Position numbers and translations under genes: made by a program. From positions 2,817,297 through 2,881,296 of the forward strand of contig NZ_CP012036.1 in assembly GCF_001298445.1 (NCBI RefSeq): a stretch of 64,000 bases of DNA. Direction: 5' to 3'. The notes under the pieces were generated by a model. That model was not told where the DNA came from. It saw nothing but the letters and a program-made list of their open reading frames with translations, and did no database searches. Shown here piece by piece: positions 10,401-17,460 of the stretch (position 1 is its first letter; every line of letters starts with the position of its first letter). Origin of the DNA: Nostoc piscinale CENA21 (GTDB lineage: Bacteria > Cyanobacteriota > Cyanobacteriia > Cyanobacteriales > Nostocaceae).

Positions 10401-12522
10401 TCTCGGAGCTTATGCTCATCAACACTTACCGTTTGAAATGCTGGTGGAAGCATTACAACCAGAACGGGATTTATCCCATACACCACTGTTCCAAGTAATG
10501 TTTAACCTGCAAAATGCACCTGTGTCTGAGTTGGATTTAAACGGGTTAACTGTTAGTTCAGTACCACTCAAAAGTGTGACAGCTGCATTTGATATGACCT
10601 TATTCATGCAGAACACTCCTAACGGACTGGTGGGAGTGTGGGAGTACAACACTGATTTGTTTGACCACAGCACCATCGAACGGATGATTGGTCATTTTGT
10701 GACTTTGCTGGAAGCAGTTGTCGCTAATCCCCAAGAGCGAATTGATCAATTGCCAATACTAACAGCAGTTGAGCGACAAAAGTTACTGGTTGAGTGGAAT
10801 GATACTCAGGCTGATTATCCTGGGGATAAATGTCTGCATCAATTATTTGAGCAGCAGGCAGAACTGACACCCGATGCTGTAGCAGTGGTGTTTGATAAAC
10901 AACAACTAACTTATCAAGAGTTAAACATCCAAGCGAATCAATTAGCACATTATCTACAATCTCTAGGTGTGGGGCCAGAGGTTTTGGTCGGGATTTATTT
11001 AGAGCGTTCTTTATCTATGACTGTGGCATTGTTAGCCGTCCTCAAAGCCGGTGGCGGTTACGTTCCTCTAGACATAGATTATCCCCAGCAGCGATTAGCT
11101 TATATATCAGAAGACTCGCAAATTTCTGTGCTGATTACACAGGATAAATTACTCAATTCCTTGTCAGTTGAAGGCGTGAAAGTCATTGTCTTAGACAAAG
11201 AGTTTGAAATACTCAATTCTCAAGATCAAGAAAATTCGGTGACTCAAGTACAATCCGAAAACTTGGCTTGTGTATTGTATACTTCTGGGTCTACTGGCAA
11301 ACCCAAAGGCGTGATGTTGACTCATGCAGCTTTGGTTAATCATTGTAGTGCCATTAGTGAAGCATTTGGTTTGACAAGTAGCGATGCCTACGGCGGGCAA
11401 AGCCAACGCGTTTTACAATTTGCCGCTTTTGGCTTTGATGTCGCAGTAGAAGAAATCTTCCCCACTTGGTTTAAAGGTGGAACAGTAGTATTAAGACCAG
11501 CGCAAATGTTTTCTTCCTTTGCCAGTTTTTCCCAATTTATTGAACAACAAAAGTTGAGTGTCTTGACTCTCACTCCAGCCTACTGGCATGAATGGATGGT
11601 AGCAGTATCTCAATCCTATGCCACCGTGCCGCAAAGTCTACGCTTATTAACTGTGGGTGGGGATACAGTTCTGCCAGAAACAGTGACAATGTGGCAGCAA
11701 TTGGTAGGCGAACGTGTCACTTGTCTCAATGCTTACGGCCCCACCGAAGCATCAGTTACAGCCGTAGTCTATGATGTACAGAATTTTCAATTAGAAAAAA
11801 CCAATACAGTTCCCATCGGTCGTCCTGTCGCTAATACAGCAATTTACATCCTCGACAGTAATCTCCAACCAGTACCGATTGGAGTTAAAGGCGAATTATA
11901 CATCGGTGGTGTGCGTTTAGCACGGGGTTATCTCAACCGTCCTGAGTTGACAGAAGACAAATTTATTCTCAACCCCTTTCAAAGAGGCAGGGAGCAGGGG
12001 AAAAATTCATCAGCACTCAGCACTCAGCACTCAGCACTTTTATATAAAACAGGGGATTTAGCACGTTATCTTCCCGACGGTAACATCGAGTTTATCGGTC
12101 GAATTGATGATGTAGTGAAAATCCGAGGTTTTCGCGTTGCACTTGGGGAAATTGAAAGTCTATTGGTTCAACATCCTGATGTCATTACCCAGGCGGTAAT
12201 GCTAAGAGAAGACCAACCAGGTCATAAGCAGTTAGTTGCATATATTGTCTCTAGTAACCCAGCTTTAGACCAAAATGACTTACAAAGCTTCTTGAAACAA
12301 AAGCTGCCAAACTACATGATCCCAACAGCTTTCGTGATGCTGGAGACTTTGCCACTCAATGCTAATGGAAAAGTTGACCGTCGCGCACTACCCGCTCCAC
12401 AGCAAGACATTGACCTAAGCAACTTTGTTTTACCCCATACGCCAACACAAAAACTAATAGCAGATATTTGGAGCAGTGTTTTAGGAACAATACAGCTAGG
12501 CATTCACAACAACTTTTTTTGA
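1465..12522 (+). CDS. Trimodular nonribosomal peptide synthetase C-A-T-E-C-A-T-C-A-(T), ended by a frame break
   Basis: Residues 1-52 are a TubC-type docking domain. Then come C1 (HHIIMDG 203-209), A1 (YTSGSTG 679-685), T1 (GGDS, Ser1060), an epimerase (HHLAVDG 1242-1248), C2 (HHLLLDG 1721-1727, following an E domain and so expected to be DCL), A2 (2193-2199), T2 (GGHS, Ser2599), C3 (HHIVSDG 2796-2802) and A3 (3272-3278). My hand alignment to GrsA gives pocket codes DASTIAAVCK (Tyr/Hty/Phe-like), DVQFIAHVVK (the proline code) and about DVETTGAVTK (unassigned; Glu could suit a basic side chain). With the upstream hydroxy-acid loader and the downstream reductase this predicts hydroxyacyl-D-aromatic-Pro-X-al, the spumigin/aeruginosin layout. 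The frame ends inside T3 at NNFF-stop, in a T7 run at 12514-12520. With six Ts it joins the next frame into a single protein of about 4146 residues. A2, A3 and C3 carry in-frame intergenic-type inserts. Confidence 0.93.
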   Translation: MSVLEFLSLLNTLDIKIWIEENQLRYRAPKGAMTAEIKQELQERKTEILAFLQEAQTATQLTFVPLVPVSRDKDLPLSFAQQRIWFLYQLDGESSFYNESFQLRIVGKLSVTALEQSINEIIRRHEVLRTNFPTVEGVPTQVIRPNLTITIPVIDVQDLTEASVKQIVTQEVSQPFDLETDPLVRVTLLRQEPESHLLILTMHHIIMDGWSMGIFFKELAALYPAFTQGKASPLPELTIQYADFALWQRQWLTQEVQEKQLNYWKQQLAGAPPLLELPTDSPRPPEQTFAGATTEFHIDADLTSQLVAFSQKSGVTLFMTLLTAFAVFLHRYSGQDDLCIGSPFANRDRQQTNPLIGFFVNTLVLRTQVVGNPTFSQLLEKVRSVVWDAHANQDIPFEQVVEALQPERSLGYNPLFQVLFVLENFSLDTLELPGVSLTPEMVKRGTSKFDLSLSMWQTQQGLIGSWEYNSDLFATETIARMISHFQTLLAAIVTDPHQKVGELPLLTPSERHHLLVEWNDTQVDYPVDKCIHQLFEEQVEKTPDAVAVVFENQKLTYHQLNCRANQLAHYLRSLGVKPDVLVGICVERSLDMAIALLGILKAGGAYLPLDSEYPQDRLSFMLEDSQVSILLTQERLLDRLPQHQAQLICLDGVWEQISQNSQDNPASGVTAFNLANLIYTSGSTGRPKGVMVEHKGFCNLAQAQIETFGVHCDSRVLQFASFSFDACISEILMALGSGATLYLGTKDSLMPGKQLLDQLRNYGITHITLPPSALAVMPVEELPALQTIIVAGEACPAELIKQWSVGRNFFNAYGPTEASVCATIAKCNDNEKITIGKAIANVQVYILDEYLQPVPVGVPGELHIGGIGLARGYLNRPELTQEKFIKNPLGAGRLYKTGDLGRYLANGNIEYLGRIDNQVKIRGFRIELGEIEAALSQHESVQICSVIAREDNPGEKRLVAYVVGKQHSPTISQLRAFLSSQLPQYMIPHAFVMLESLPLTPNGKVDRRALPAPDSREGLEVSFVAPRNQTEEILTQIWAEVLRVKQVGIYDNFFELGGDSILSIQILAKAKQAGLQLTLKQLFAHQAIAQLAAVAGTIKAIEVKQELATGTLPLTPIQHWFFEQNLSQLHHFNQAFLLSVPSDLKLELLEQAFKQLLVHHDALRLRFKQSNSTWQQIYSAPNDSVAFSYIDLSALPESEQQAAIEAQGNLSQASLNLLENLVQVAFFYLGIDKRARLLIIIHHLAVDGVSWRILLEDLQTAYQQLAQGKAIALPAKTTSFQDWSFKLTEYAQSQALKSEVAYWLNESRAAVPPIPVDYIKGANTVAAANTILLSLSEAETHALLHDVPKAYNTQINDVLLTALALVLSRWTNSESVLFNLEGHGREDIVDGVDVSRTVGWFTTIFPVVVELRATDNPADTLKSVKEQLRAIPNKGIGYCLLRYLSQDTEIATQLQALPQGQISFNYLGQFDQLVNTTSWMQPATESAGKMHGLQNNRAYLLEIDSIIAGEQLRIEWTYSTNLHQHTTIENLAQEFVKTLQSLIAHCSSPESGGYTPSDFPLVKLKQAELDQILIGLGKTNWRNIEDIYPLAPMQEGLLFESLYNPENQVYFEQLIYTLSGQLNLLAFEQAWQQVVARHSILRTAFIWEQLDQPLQVVYRQVDVKVHIYDWQQLSVQEQQQKLEFLLQSQRQQGFQLSQAPLMHLSLIQLGADSYQFVWNFHHLLLDGWSGPLIFKDLLYFYQAISQGETKTLQPAQSYRNYIAWLQQQDLAQAKKFWRQKLQGFTAPTPLIVDKASSKRKQLDSSYSEQKIQLTPEATAALQTFARQHQLTMNNLVQGTWALLLCRYSQETNVVFGATVSCRPSSLISVESMVGLFINTLPVRVQVAAETEVLALLKDLQAQQIESEQYSYSSLVDIQGLSDVPRGTPLFESLVVFDNYPVDEAGQEKNYGFSIDNFHAIEQTNYPLTVMVIPGQEMLVRISYDTSRFDDAAIALILEHFQTLLCGIVAHPKQRISQLPLLTPGEQQLLDKWNDTQVDYPHHKCIHQLFEEQVQRTPNAVAVEFGNQQLTYYELNCRANSLAHYLKSLGVKPDVLVGICVERSIEMVVGLLGILKAGGAYLPLDPEYPTERLAFMLEDAQVSVLLTQQSLLARLPQHQAQLVCLDTDAQVISQASQDNLISGVQANDLAYVIYTSGSTGKPKGVAMTQLPLCNLMLWQLQNTKLSSGTKTLQFAPISFDVSFQEMFSTWFSGGTLLLITEELRRDALALLGFLQEKGVERLFVPFVALQQLAEVAVGSEKFASHLREIITAGEQLQITPAISQWFSKLGDCTLHNHYGPSESHVVVTFTLPNTVETWPLLPAIGKPVANTQIHILDKNLQPVPVSVPGELYIGGVALARGYLNRPELTQERFINNPFEKAEGRGQKAEGSRLYKTGDLARYLPDGNIEYLGRIDSQVKIRGFRIELGEVEAALSQYENVEGCCVIAREDTPGDKRLVAYLVAHQDCTPTVNELRQFLKAKLPEYMVPSAFVIMESLPLTPSGKVDRRALPAPDLLSTNSDQYVAPRTPIEELLVQIWAQVLKVEQVGINDNFFELGGHSLLATQLVSRIRNIFNVELPLYELFTAPTVAELAQIIGQLQQHSIKLSAPPIFRRAENSDLPMSFAQQRLWFLDQFESNSVLYNIPTALRLVGKLQIAALEQSLQEITHRHEALRTNFITVDGKPTQIIGEQETGYGERGILSIVDLQNLSTIEQERTVEELAQKQIIERFDLAKEALIRVTLLLLNETEQVLLVCMHHIVSDGWSMGVFVQELTQLYNAYSQGQPSPLAPLSIQYADFAIWQRNWLQGVVLESQLSYWQQQLKDAPDVLSLPTDRPRHAVQTVAGAHHEFALSVELTDKLVKLSQEQGVTLFMTLLAAYNTLLYRYTGQSDILVGSPIANRDRSEIEGLIGFFVNTLVMRTNVAGNPRFSELLFRVREMALGAYAHQHLPFEMLVEALQPERDLSHTPLFQVMFNLQNAPVSELDLNGLTVSSVPLKSVTAAFDMTLFMQNTPNGLVGVWEYNTDLFDHSTIERMIGHFVTLLEAVVANPQERIDQLPILTAVERQKLLVEWNDTQADYPGDKCLHQLFEQQAELTPDAVAVVFDKQQLTYQELNIQANQLAHYLQSLGVGPEVLVGIYLERSLSMTVALLAVLKAGGGYVPLDIDYPQQRLAYISEDSQISVLITQDKLLNSLSVEGVKVIVLDKEFEILNSQDQENSVTQVQSENLACVLYTSGSTGKPKGVMLTHAALVNHCSAISEAFGLTSSDAYGGQSQRVLQFAAFGFDVAVEEIFPTWFKGGTVVLRPAQMFSSFASFSQFIEQQKLSVLTLTPAYWHEWMVAVSQSYATVPQSLRLLTVGGDTVLPETVTMWQQLVGERVTCLNAYGPTEASVTAVVYDVQNFQLEKTNTVPIGRPVANTAIYILDSNLQPVPIGVKGELYIGGVRLARGYLNRPELTEDKFILNPFQRGREQGKNSSALSTQHSALLYKTGDLARYLPDGNIEFIGRIDDVVKIRGFRVALGEIESLLVQHPDVITQAVMLREDQPGHKQLVAYIVSSNPALDQNDLQSFLKQKLPNYMIPTAFVMLETLPLNANGKVDRRALPAPQQDIDLSNFVLPHTPTQKLIADIWSSVLGTIQLGIHNNFF
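12514..12520 (+). other. T7 run where the NRPS frame breaks
   Basis: Seven Ts give AAC AAC TTT TTT TGA (stop). Six Ts would give NNFFDMGGNSL, the canonical carrier core. The break therefore falls inside the most conserved motif of T3. It may be a mutation, a sequencing or assembly homopolymer error, or a slippage site. Confidence 0.85.
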
Positions 12523-12523
12523 T

Positions 12524-13906
12524 ATGGGGGGAAATTCTTTACGTGCTATCCAGGTGATGTCTCTGTTGAGAGAGACTGTACAACTAGAGTTACCCCTACG
12601 TTATCTATTTGAGAACCCTACAGTTTCAGAACTGGCAGAAAAAGTCGATAGCTTACAAATAAACCAGACTAAGACAATTAACACTGCAACTATCAACGAT
12701 TTAAAAGCAGAAGCAGTCTTAGATTCTAGCATTCGTATCCCAACCACATCTTTTGAATTCATAAACCAACCCAAGCGGATTTTTTTAACGGGAGTAACAG
12801 GTTTTTTGGGAAGTCATTTACTGCATGAACTCCTACAACAAACTGAGGCTGATATTTATTGCTTGATTCGCGCTACCAATGTTGAACAAGCACAGCAGAG
12901 GTTGCAAAGTAAACTTAAATTCTACCAACTCTGGGAAGGAATAAAGAGCGATCGCATCATTCCTGTAGTCGGAGATTTAACGAAAAACTATTTAGGCCTT
13001 TCTACATCACAATTTCAACACTTAGCTAGTCAGATAGATGTGATCTATCACTGTGGTGCTTGGATCAATGTTATCTATCCTTACTCTGTTTTAAAAGCAG
13101 CTAATGTACTTGGAACTCAAGAAATCATCCGATTAGCTAGTGAAACTAAAGTCAAACCTTTGCACTTTATCTCCACAACATCTGTTTTAGCAGCATCGTC
13201 TCAAAATGAAGCTGGATTAATTCTTGAATCAGACCCCCTTGACCAATATCAAACCCTTGACAATGGCTATATCCAAAGCAAGTGGGTAGCAGAAAAATTA
13301 GTTATGCAAGCCCGCGACTTAGGACTTCCTGTTTCTATTTATCGAGCATCAAGGATAACAGGACACAGCCAAACTGGGATTAGTAACACAGATGATTTAT
13401 TTTGCAGGCTAGTGAAAGGTTGCATACAAATGAAAATGGCTCCAGATATTGACATGGAAGATAATTTGACTCCTGTAGACTATGTGAGCAAGATGATTGT
13501 TCATCTGTCACATCAGAAAGAATCTTTAGGAAAAGCATTTCATTTAGTTAATCCTGACTCTACTCCAGTCAAGCATTTGTTTAACTTAATTCGCTCTTTA
13601 GGATATCCTTTGCAACTAATTTCTTTAGAGCAATGGCATTCAGAAATTTCACGTCATAGTAAAATATCTGACACAGATAATTTAGACTTTTTGTCTCATA
13701 TCATTACAAAAACTACGATAAAAAGCGGTCAAGAACCAAAAATTGACTATCAAAATACTATGAATGGACTAGTAAATACTGATATTATGTATCCTCTGTT
13801 AGACCAAAATTTACTTAAAACTTACATCTCCTACTTCATCAGTAGCGGTTTTATAGATGACCAATTAGTAACAGAGCAAATTGCACTTGGTAATAAGGCA
13901 AACTAA
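12524..13906 (+). CDS. NRPS C-terminus: end of carrier domain plus thioester reductase (R) release domain
   Basis: The frame opens within the carrier motif: MGGNSLRAIQ continues NNFFD from the previous frame, and Ser5 is the pantetheine site. The rest of the T domain runs to about residue 45. From residue about 85 there is an extended short-chain dehydrogenase of the thioester-reductase type. It has the NADPH motif GVTGFLG at 90-96, VVGDLT, FISTTSVL, and the catalytic Tyr249-x3-Lys253 (YIQSK). Such R domains release the peptidyl thioester by two-electron reduction to an aldehyde; argininal ends in spumigins and some aeruginosins arise this way. The ATG at 12524 is very unlikely to be a real start, because it would leave half a carrier domain. 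I read this as the 3' part of the same gene as 1465-12522, separated by one extra T. Confidence 0.9.
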   Translation: MGGNSLRAIQVMSLLRETVQLELPLRYLFENPTVSELAEKVDSLQINQTKTINTATINDLKAEAVLDSSIRIPTTSFEFINQPKRIFLTGVTGFLGSHLLHELLQQTEADIYCLIRATNVEQAQQRLQSKLKFYQLWEGIKSDRIIPVVGDLTKNYLGLSTSQFQHLASQIDVIYHCGAWINVIYPYSVLKAANVLGTQEIIRLASETKVKPLHFISTTSVLAASSQNEAGLILESDPLDQYQTLDNGYIQSKWVAEKLVMQARDLGLPVSIYRASRITGHSQTGISNTDDLFCRLVKGCIQMKMAPDIDMEDNLTPVDYVSKMIVHLSHQKESLGKAFHLVNPDSTPVKHLFNLIRSLGYPLQLISLEQWHSEISRHSKISDTDNLDFLSHIITKTTIKSGQEPKIDYQNTMNGLVNTDIMYPLLDQNLLKTYISYFISSGFIDDQLVTEQIALGNKAN

Positions 13907-14022
13907 CCTGGCAAAAATGCCAATGCGATCGCCTCCATCAACCTACTCAAATTACCACTCGCTGGGGATATTAAGTGAATGGAAACATCAATGTTAATTA
14001 TTCAGCTAACTAGGTGGTCTTA

Positions 14023-14637
14023 ATGTTAAATCTAAACCACCAATTATATTTACTAATTTCAAATTTTTTGGAGAAGCATCAAAAACTAGAAAAATTCAAA
14101 CAATTATCCAATAGTGCAACTTTTGATAGTTCTGTGAAATTTCTAGGAAATTGTGATAATTGGATGAATGATAAAAGCTTAATCACAATCGGTAAAAATG
14201 GACTAATTTTGGGTGAATTGGCTGTATTCTCCTATGGTGGGAAAATAGAAATAGGTGAAGATTGCTATATTGGTGAGGGAACGCGAATTAGATCAGCTAA
14301 CTCTATCAAAATTGGTAATGAAGTGGTAATCTCAGATAATGTTACCATTTATGATACAGATGCCCATTCATTAAATCATGCTTTAAGACACAAAGAATTT
14401 GTTGAAGTCGTCATTCAAGATAATCTGATTAAAGATGCTAAAGAGCTAGACGTAAAATCAGCTCCAGTGATCATAGAAGATCATGTTTGGATTGGATTTA
14501 ATGCAGCTATTCTTAAGGGAGTTACTATCGGCAAAGGAGCTATTATTGGTGCTAGTTCTGTTGTCACTAAAGATGTGGAAGCCTTCACCGTCGTTGTGGG
14601 TAATCCGGCTAAAGTTATTAAAAAATTACTCAATTAA
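14023..14637 (+). CDS. Hexapeptide-repeat acyltransferase (left-handed beta-helix, O-acetyltransferase type)
   Basis: The protein has about 204 residues with repeated hexapeptide turns (IEIGEDCYIGEGTRI, VIIEDHVWIGFNAAIL, VTIGKGAIIGASSVV) and the C-terminal VVVGNPAKVIKKL typical of WbbJ/maltose-O-acetyltransferase-like enzymes. The histidine in YDTDAHSL is the usual catalytic position. These enzymes are trimeric and transfer acetyl or another acyl group from CoA to a hydroxyl. I chose ATG 14023 because AGGTGG lies about 6 nt upstream; a GTG at 14014 is also in frame. The gene follows the NRPS by about 115 nt on the same strand and precedes the exporter, so it may tailor the peptide (for example on a phenolic or lactate hydroxyl). 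An unrelated sugar acetyltransferase role cannot be excluded. Confidence 0.8.
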   Translation: MLNLNHQLYLLISNFLEKHQKLEKFKQLSNSATFDSSVKFLGNCDNWMNDKSLITIGKNGLILGELAVFSYGGKIEIGEDCYIGEGTRIRSANSIKIGNEVVISDNVTIYDTDAHSLNHALRHKEFVEVVIQDNLIKDAKELDVKSAPVIIEDHVWIGFNAAILKGVTIGKGAIIGASSVVTKDVEAFTVVVGNPAKVIKKLLN

Positions 14638-14799
14638 CAATGATTCAGAATAGCGAGCGCCTATTAAATTTAGATGACAGTAACACCACAGAATGGGACG
14701 ATAAAGAATGGCAATGATAGTGAATAGATTTAATATTTTTTTAGTCAATCTTAATCTGACCATCGGTAGTGAAATTCAAAAAACATACCCTTGTGTAGT

Positions 14800-14922
14800 C
14801 ATCTCACCAAAAGAGATGCTGCTGGTCTTTACGAGTTAGAAAAAAGCGGTATGCGAACTATTGTTTCTAATGCGGTGATAACTGCTTTAAGTTGCACTCA
14901 GCAATTAAGTAATATGACTTAA
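14800..14922 (+). pseudogene. 41-codon protein-like remnant between acyltransferase and exporter
   Basis: In the 359-base gap after the acyltransferase one frame reads HLTKRDAAGLYELEKSG, MRTIVSNAVITALSC and TQQLSNMT then stop, which looks like the end of a lost enzyme gene. It has no start codon with a ribosome site and I cannot assign a family. The rest of the gap (14638-14799) shows nothing recognisable. Confidence 0.25.
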
Positions 14923-14996
14923 ACAAGCAACTCTACTCAGTGTGATTTTGATAACTATTAAATTTAATTCTCAGAAAATTAATTTATTTCTCAAAT

Positions 14997-17026
14997 ATGC
15001 CAACCCAAGTTATTCAATCTCAATCCTCAACAAATTATTTTTCAGATTTTTCTCAATTTTGGGAAAATATCAAAACGATTACAGGCCCTTACTGGTATCC
15101 AACAAAGCCAGGGGAAAGAGCATTTTCAGAAGTGATTCGTGCTTGGGGGATGCTCATTCTCTTAATCTTCTTAATCATTGCTCTTGTAAGTGTAAATGTT
15201 TTTACCAACTTCCTAAATCGCTATTTAGTCGATGTCATCATTACAGAAAAAAAATATTGCTAAATTTTTTTGATGCTGTCTGGCTTTATAGCATAGCTCT
15301 AGTCTTTGTAACAATCTTGGTAGGATTTTCTAAATTTGTGAGAAAACAAATAGCAATTGATTGGTATCAATGGCTAAATAACTACACTTTATCAAAATAT
15401 TTGAGCAATCAAGCTTATTATAAAATCAATTTTAAATCAGATATTGATAATCCAGACCAACGTCTATCTCAAGAAATTGAACCTATCGCCAGTAATGCTC
15501 TCAGTTTTTCAGCTACTTTCCTCGAAAAAATACTGGAAATGGTAGCTTTTATTTTAATTATTTGGTCAATTTCACAAGAAGTTGCAATTATTTTACTTGT
15601 TTATACAATTATAGGCAATTTGATTGCCGTTTTCTTGACTCAAGCATTAAATAAGATTAATCAAAAAGAGCTTGCATCGAAGGCTGACTATAACTATTGT
15701 CTGACTCATGTTCGTAATCATGCTGAATCCATAGCTTTTTTCCGGGGAGAGAATCAAGAATTAAATATCATTGGAAGAAGATTTAGCAATCTGATCAAAG
15801 ATGCTAAACACAAGATTAATTGGGAAAGAAATCAAGATATTTATAATAGAGGATATCAGGCTGTAATTGAAATATTTCCCTTTTTAATACTTGGGCCTTT
15901 ATATATTGCAAATCAATTAAGTTTTGGAGAAATCAGCCAAGCCTCTTTATCCGCGTATCTTTTTTCTAATTCTGTAGCGGAATTAATAAATGAATTTGGA
16001 GTTTCTGGAAGGTTTTATAGTTATGTTGAGCGTTTAACTGAGTTTTCAAATGCTTTAGAAGAAGTAGCTAAACAACTAGAAAATGTCAGTACCATCAAAA
16101 CAATAGAAGATACTCATCTCACGTTTGAGAATGTCACCTTACAAACACCCAACTATGAGCAAGTGATTGTCAAAGATTTGTCACTGTCTGTTCAGCGAGG
16201 AGAAGGCTTATTAATTATAGGGCCGAGTGGTCGAGGAAAAAGCTCTTTATTGAGAGCGATCGCAGGTTTATGGAATGCAGGAACTGGTCGTTTAGTCCGA
16301 CCACCTCTAGAAGAAGCTTTATTCTTACCCCAACGTCCTTACATAATTTTGGGAACTTTACGCGAACAGTTACTTTATCCTAATACCAATCTTCAAATGA
16401 CCGATGCACAACTGAGAACAGTTTTGCAACAAGTTAACCTACAAAATGTGCTAAATCGAGTCGAAGGCTTTGATACAGAAGTTCCTTGGGAAAATATATT
16501 ATCGCTAGGAGAACAACAACGCCTAGCATTTGCACGACTATTAATTACTCATCCTCGCTTCACTATATTAGACGAAGCAACAAGTGCCTTAGATTTAACT
16601 AATGAAGGGCTTTTATATCAACAATTACATGAGACAAAAACAACTTTTATTAGTGTCGGACATCGAGAGAGTCTATTTCAATATCATCAATGGGTGCTAG
16701 AACTCTCAGAAAATTCTACTTGGCAACTTGTGAGCGTGGAAGATTATCAGCGACAAAAAGCAATAGTTACTAATCCTCCTGAAGAAAATGTTCAAATCAC
16801 TATAGAAGATGATATTCCTAATCATCCATTACAAATTCAACCAAAAAACAGGGGAGTAACAAACACAATTGAAGGGTTTTCTCACAAAGAAATGCAGACA
16901 TTAACAGACTATTCACTTGGCACCATCAGAAGCAGAGCAAGCCAAGGAAAGTCTATCACTGCTAAAGACGGCATTACCTACCGCTACAACAAAGACCCCA
17001 ACGTATTGAAATGGGTCAGAGTTTAG
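14997..17026 (+). CDS. ABC exporter (fused membrane + ATPase, SbmA/BacA-like membrane domain), frame-broken
   Basis: The coding start is ATG 14997 (MPTQVIQSQSS). It gives a soluble N-terminus, ITGPYWYP, then a first membrane segment (MLILLIFLIIALVSV) and LNRYLVDVIITEKK. The frame stops in an A8 run at 15247-15254 and resumes as LLNFFDAVWLYSIALVFV. One more A (or two fewer) restores continuity. Then follow the ABC_membrane_2-type segments, Walker A GPSGRGKS (about residue 408 of the joined protein), signature LSLGEQQR (about 502) and Walker B FTILDEA (about 521). About 100 residues beyond the ATPase form an unusual tail with a basic end (TIRSRASQGKSITA). Half-transporters of this kind accompany cyanobacterial peptide clusters such as microcystin, spumigin and anabaenopeptin, so this is the likely exporter. 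As read, only the downstream part (from an in-frame start near 14942) would be made intact. Confidence 0.82.
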
Positions 17027-17079
17027 CGAATACTCATACTTTTTGGGTGTAAGGGTGTGGCAGTAAGGGTTTTGCTCAC

Positions 17080-17442
17080 TCACACCCTACATTCTGATAT
17101 AACCCTTGTAGAATCAGCCTTTTTATTATTTGATAGCGTTAACTTCTGAGAATAACAGTCAAACCAACGTTCCCAATAATCTTGTTTTTTTGTTAATTTC
17201 CCTATAACGCGGTTATATTTAGCAAACCAGCTTTCCCAATAATCGTTTGTTTCTTTAACGCAACCATCACAGGTTGGGCAACCAGCTTTACATTGAGGTA
17301 CTGTGTGAATTGTGCCAACACAGTCTGTGCAAAGTTCCGAATCAATCCAGTGGCGTGTGCCTTCTACTTTAATTGCTCCGGTGGGACATACAGACTCACA
17401 GAGATTGCAAGAAATACATTGGCTGGTAATCTTATAAGCCAT
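17080..17442 (-). CDS. fdxN: Nitrogen-fixation 2[4Fe-4S] ferredoxin FdxN
   Basis: The 120-residue protein carries CISCNLCESVCP near the N-terminus for the first cluster. The second cluster motif is CTDC then eight residues, CKAGCP, plus the extra TCDGC pair typical of nif-linked FdxN. The tail repeats a DYWESWF/DYWERWF element, as in cyanobacterial FdxN. It is expected to supply electrons for FeMo-cofactor assembly with NifB. AAGGAG lies just before the ATG. It follows nifB by 116 nt and is probably cotranscribed with it. The last 20 or so residues (SNNKKADSTRVISECRV) differ from what I remember of other FdxN tails. No nifS or nifU follows: the exporter gene of the peptide cluster ends 53 nt away, facing it. 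Confidence 0.93.
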   Translation of the reverse strand: MAYKITSQCISCNLCESVCPTGAIKVEGTRHWIDSELCTDCVGTIHTVPQCKAGCPTCDGCVKETNDYWESWFAKYNRVIGKLTKKQDYWERWFDCYSQKLTLSNNKKADSTRVISECRV

Positions 17443-17460
17443 GATTATTCTCCTTGCGAA

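Noticed and set aside
6200..11573. Short minus frames within the NRPS
   Set aside because: Antisense shadows over conserved A, C and T domains.
1465..13906. A terminal condensation or TE domain for macrocyclisation
   Set aside because: The C-terminus is clearly an NADPH-binding reductase (GVTGFLG, YIQSK); no TE motif GxSxG follows.
17080..17442. Interruption of fdxN by the known fdxN excision element
   Set aside because: The fdxN frame is continuous here with both cluster motifs intact.
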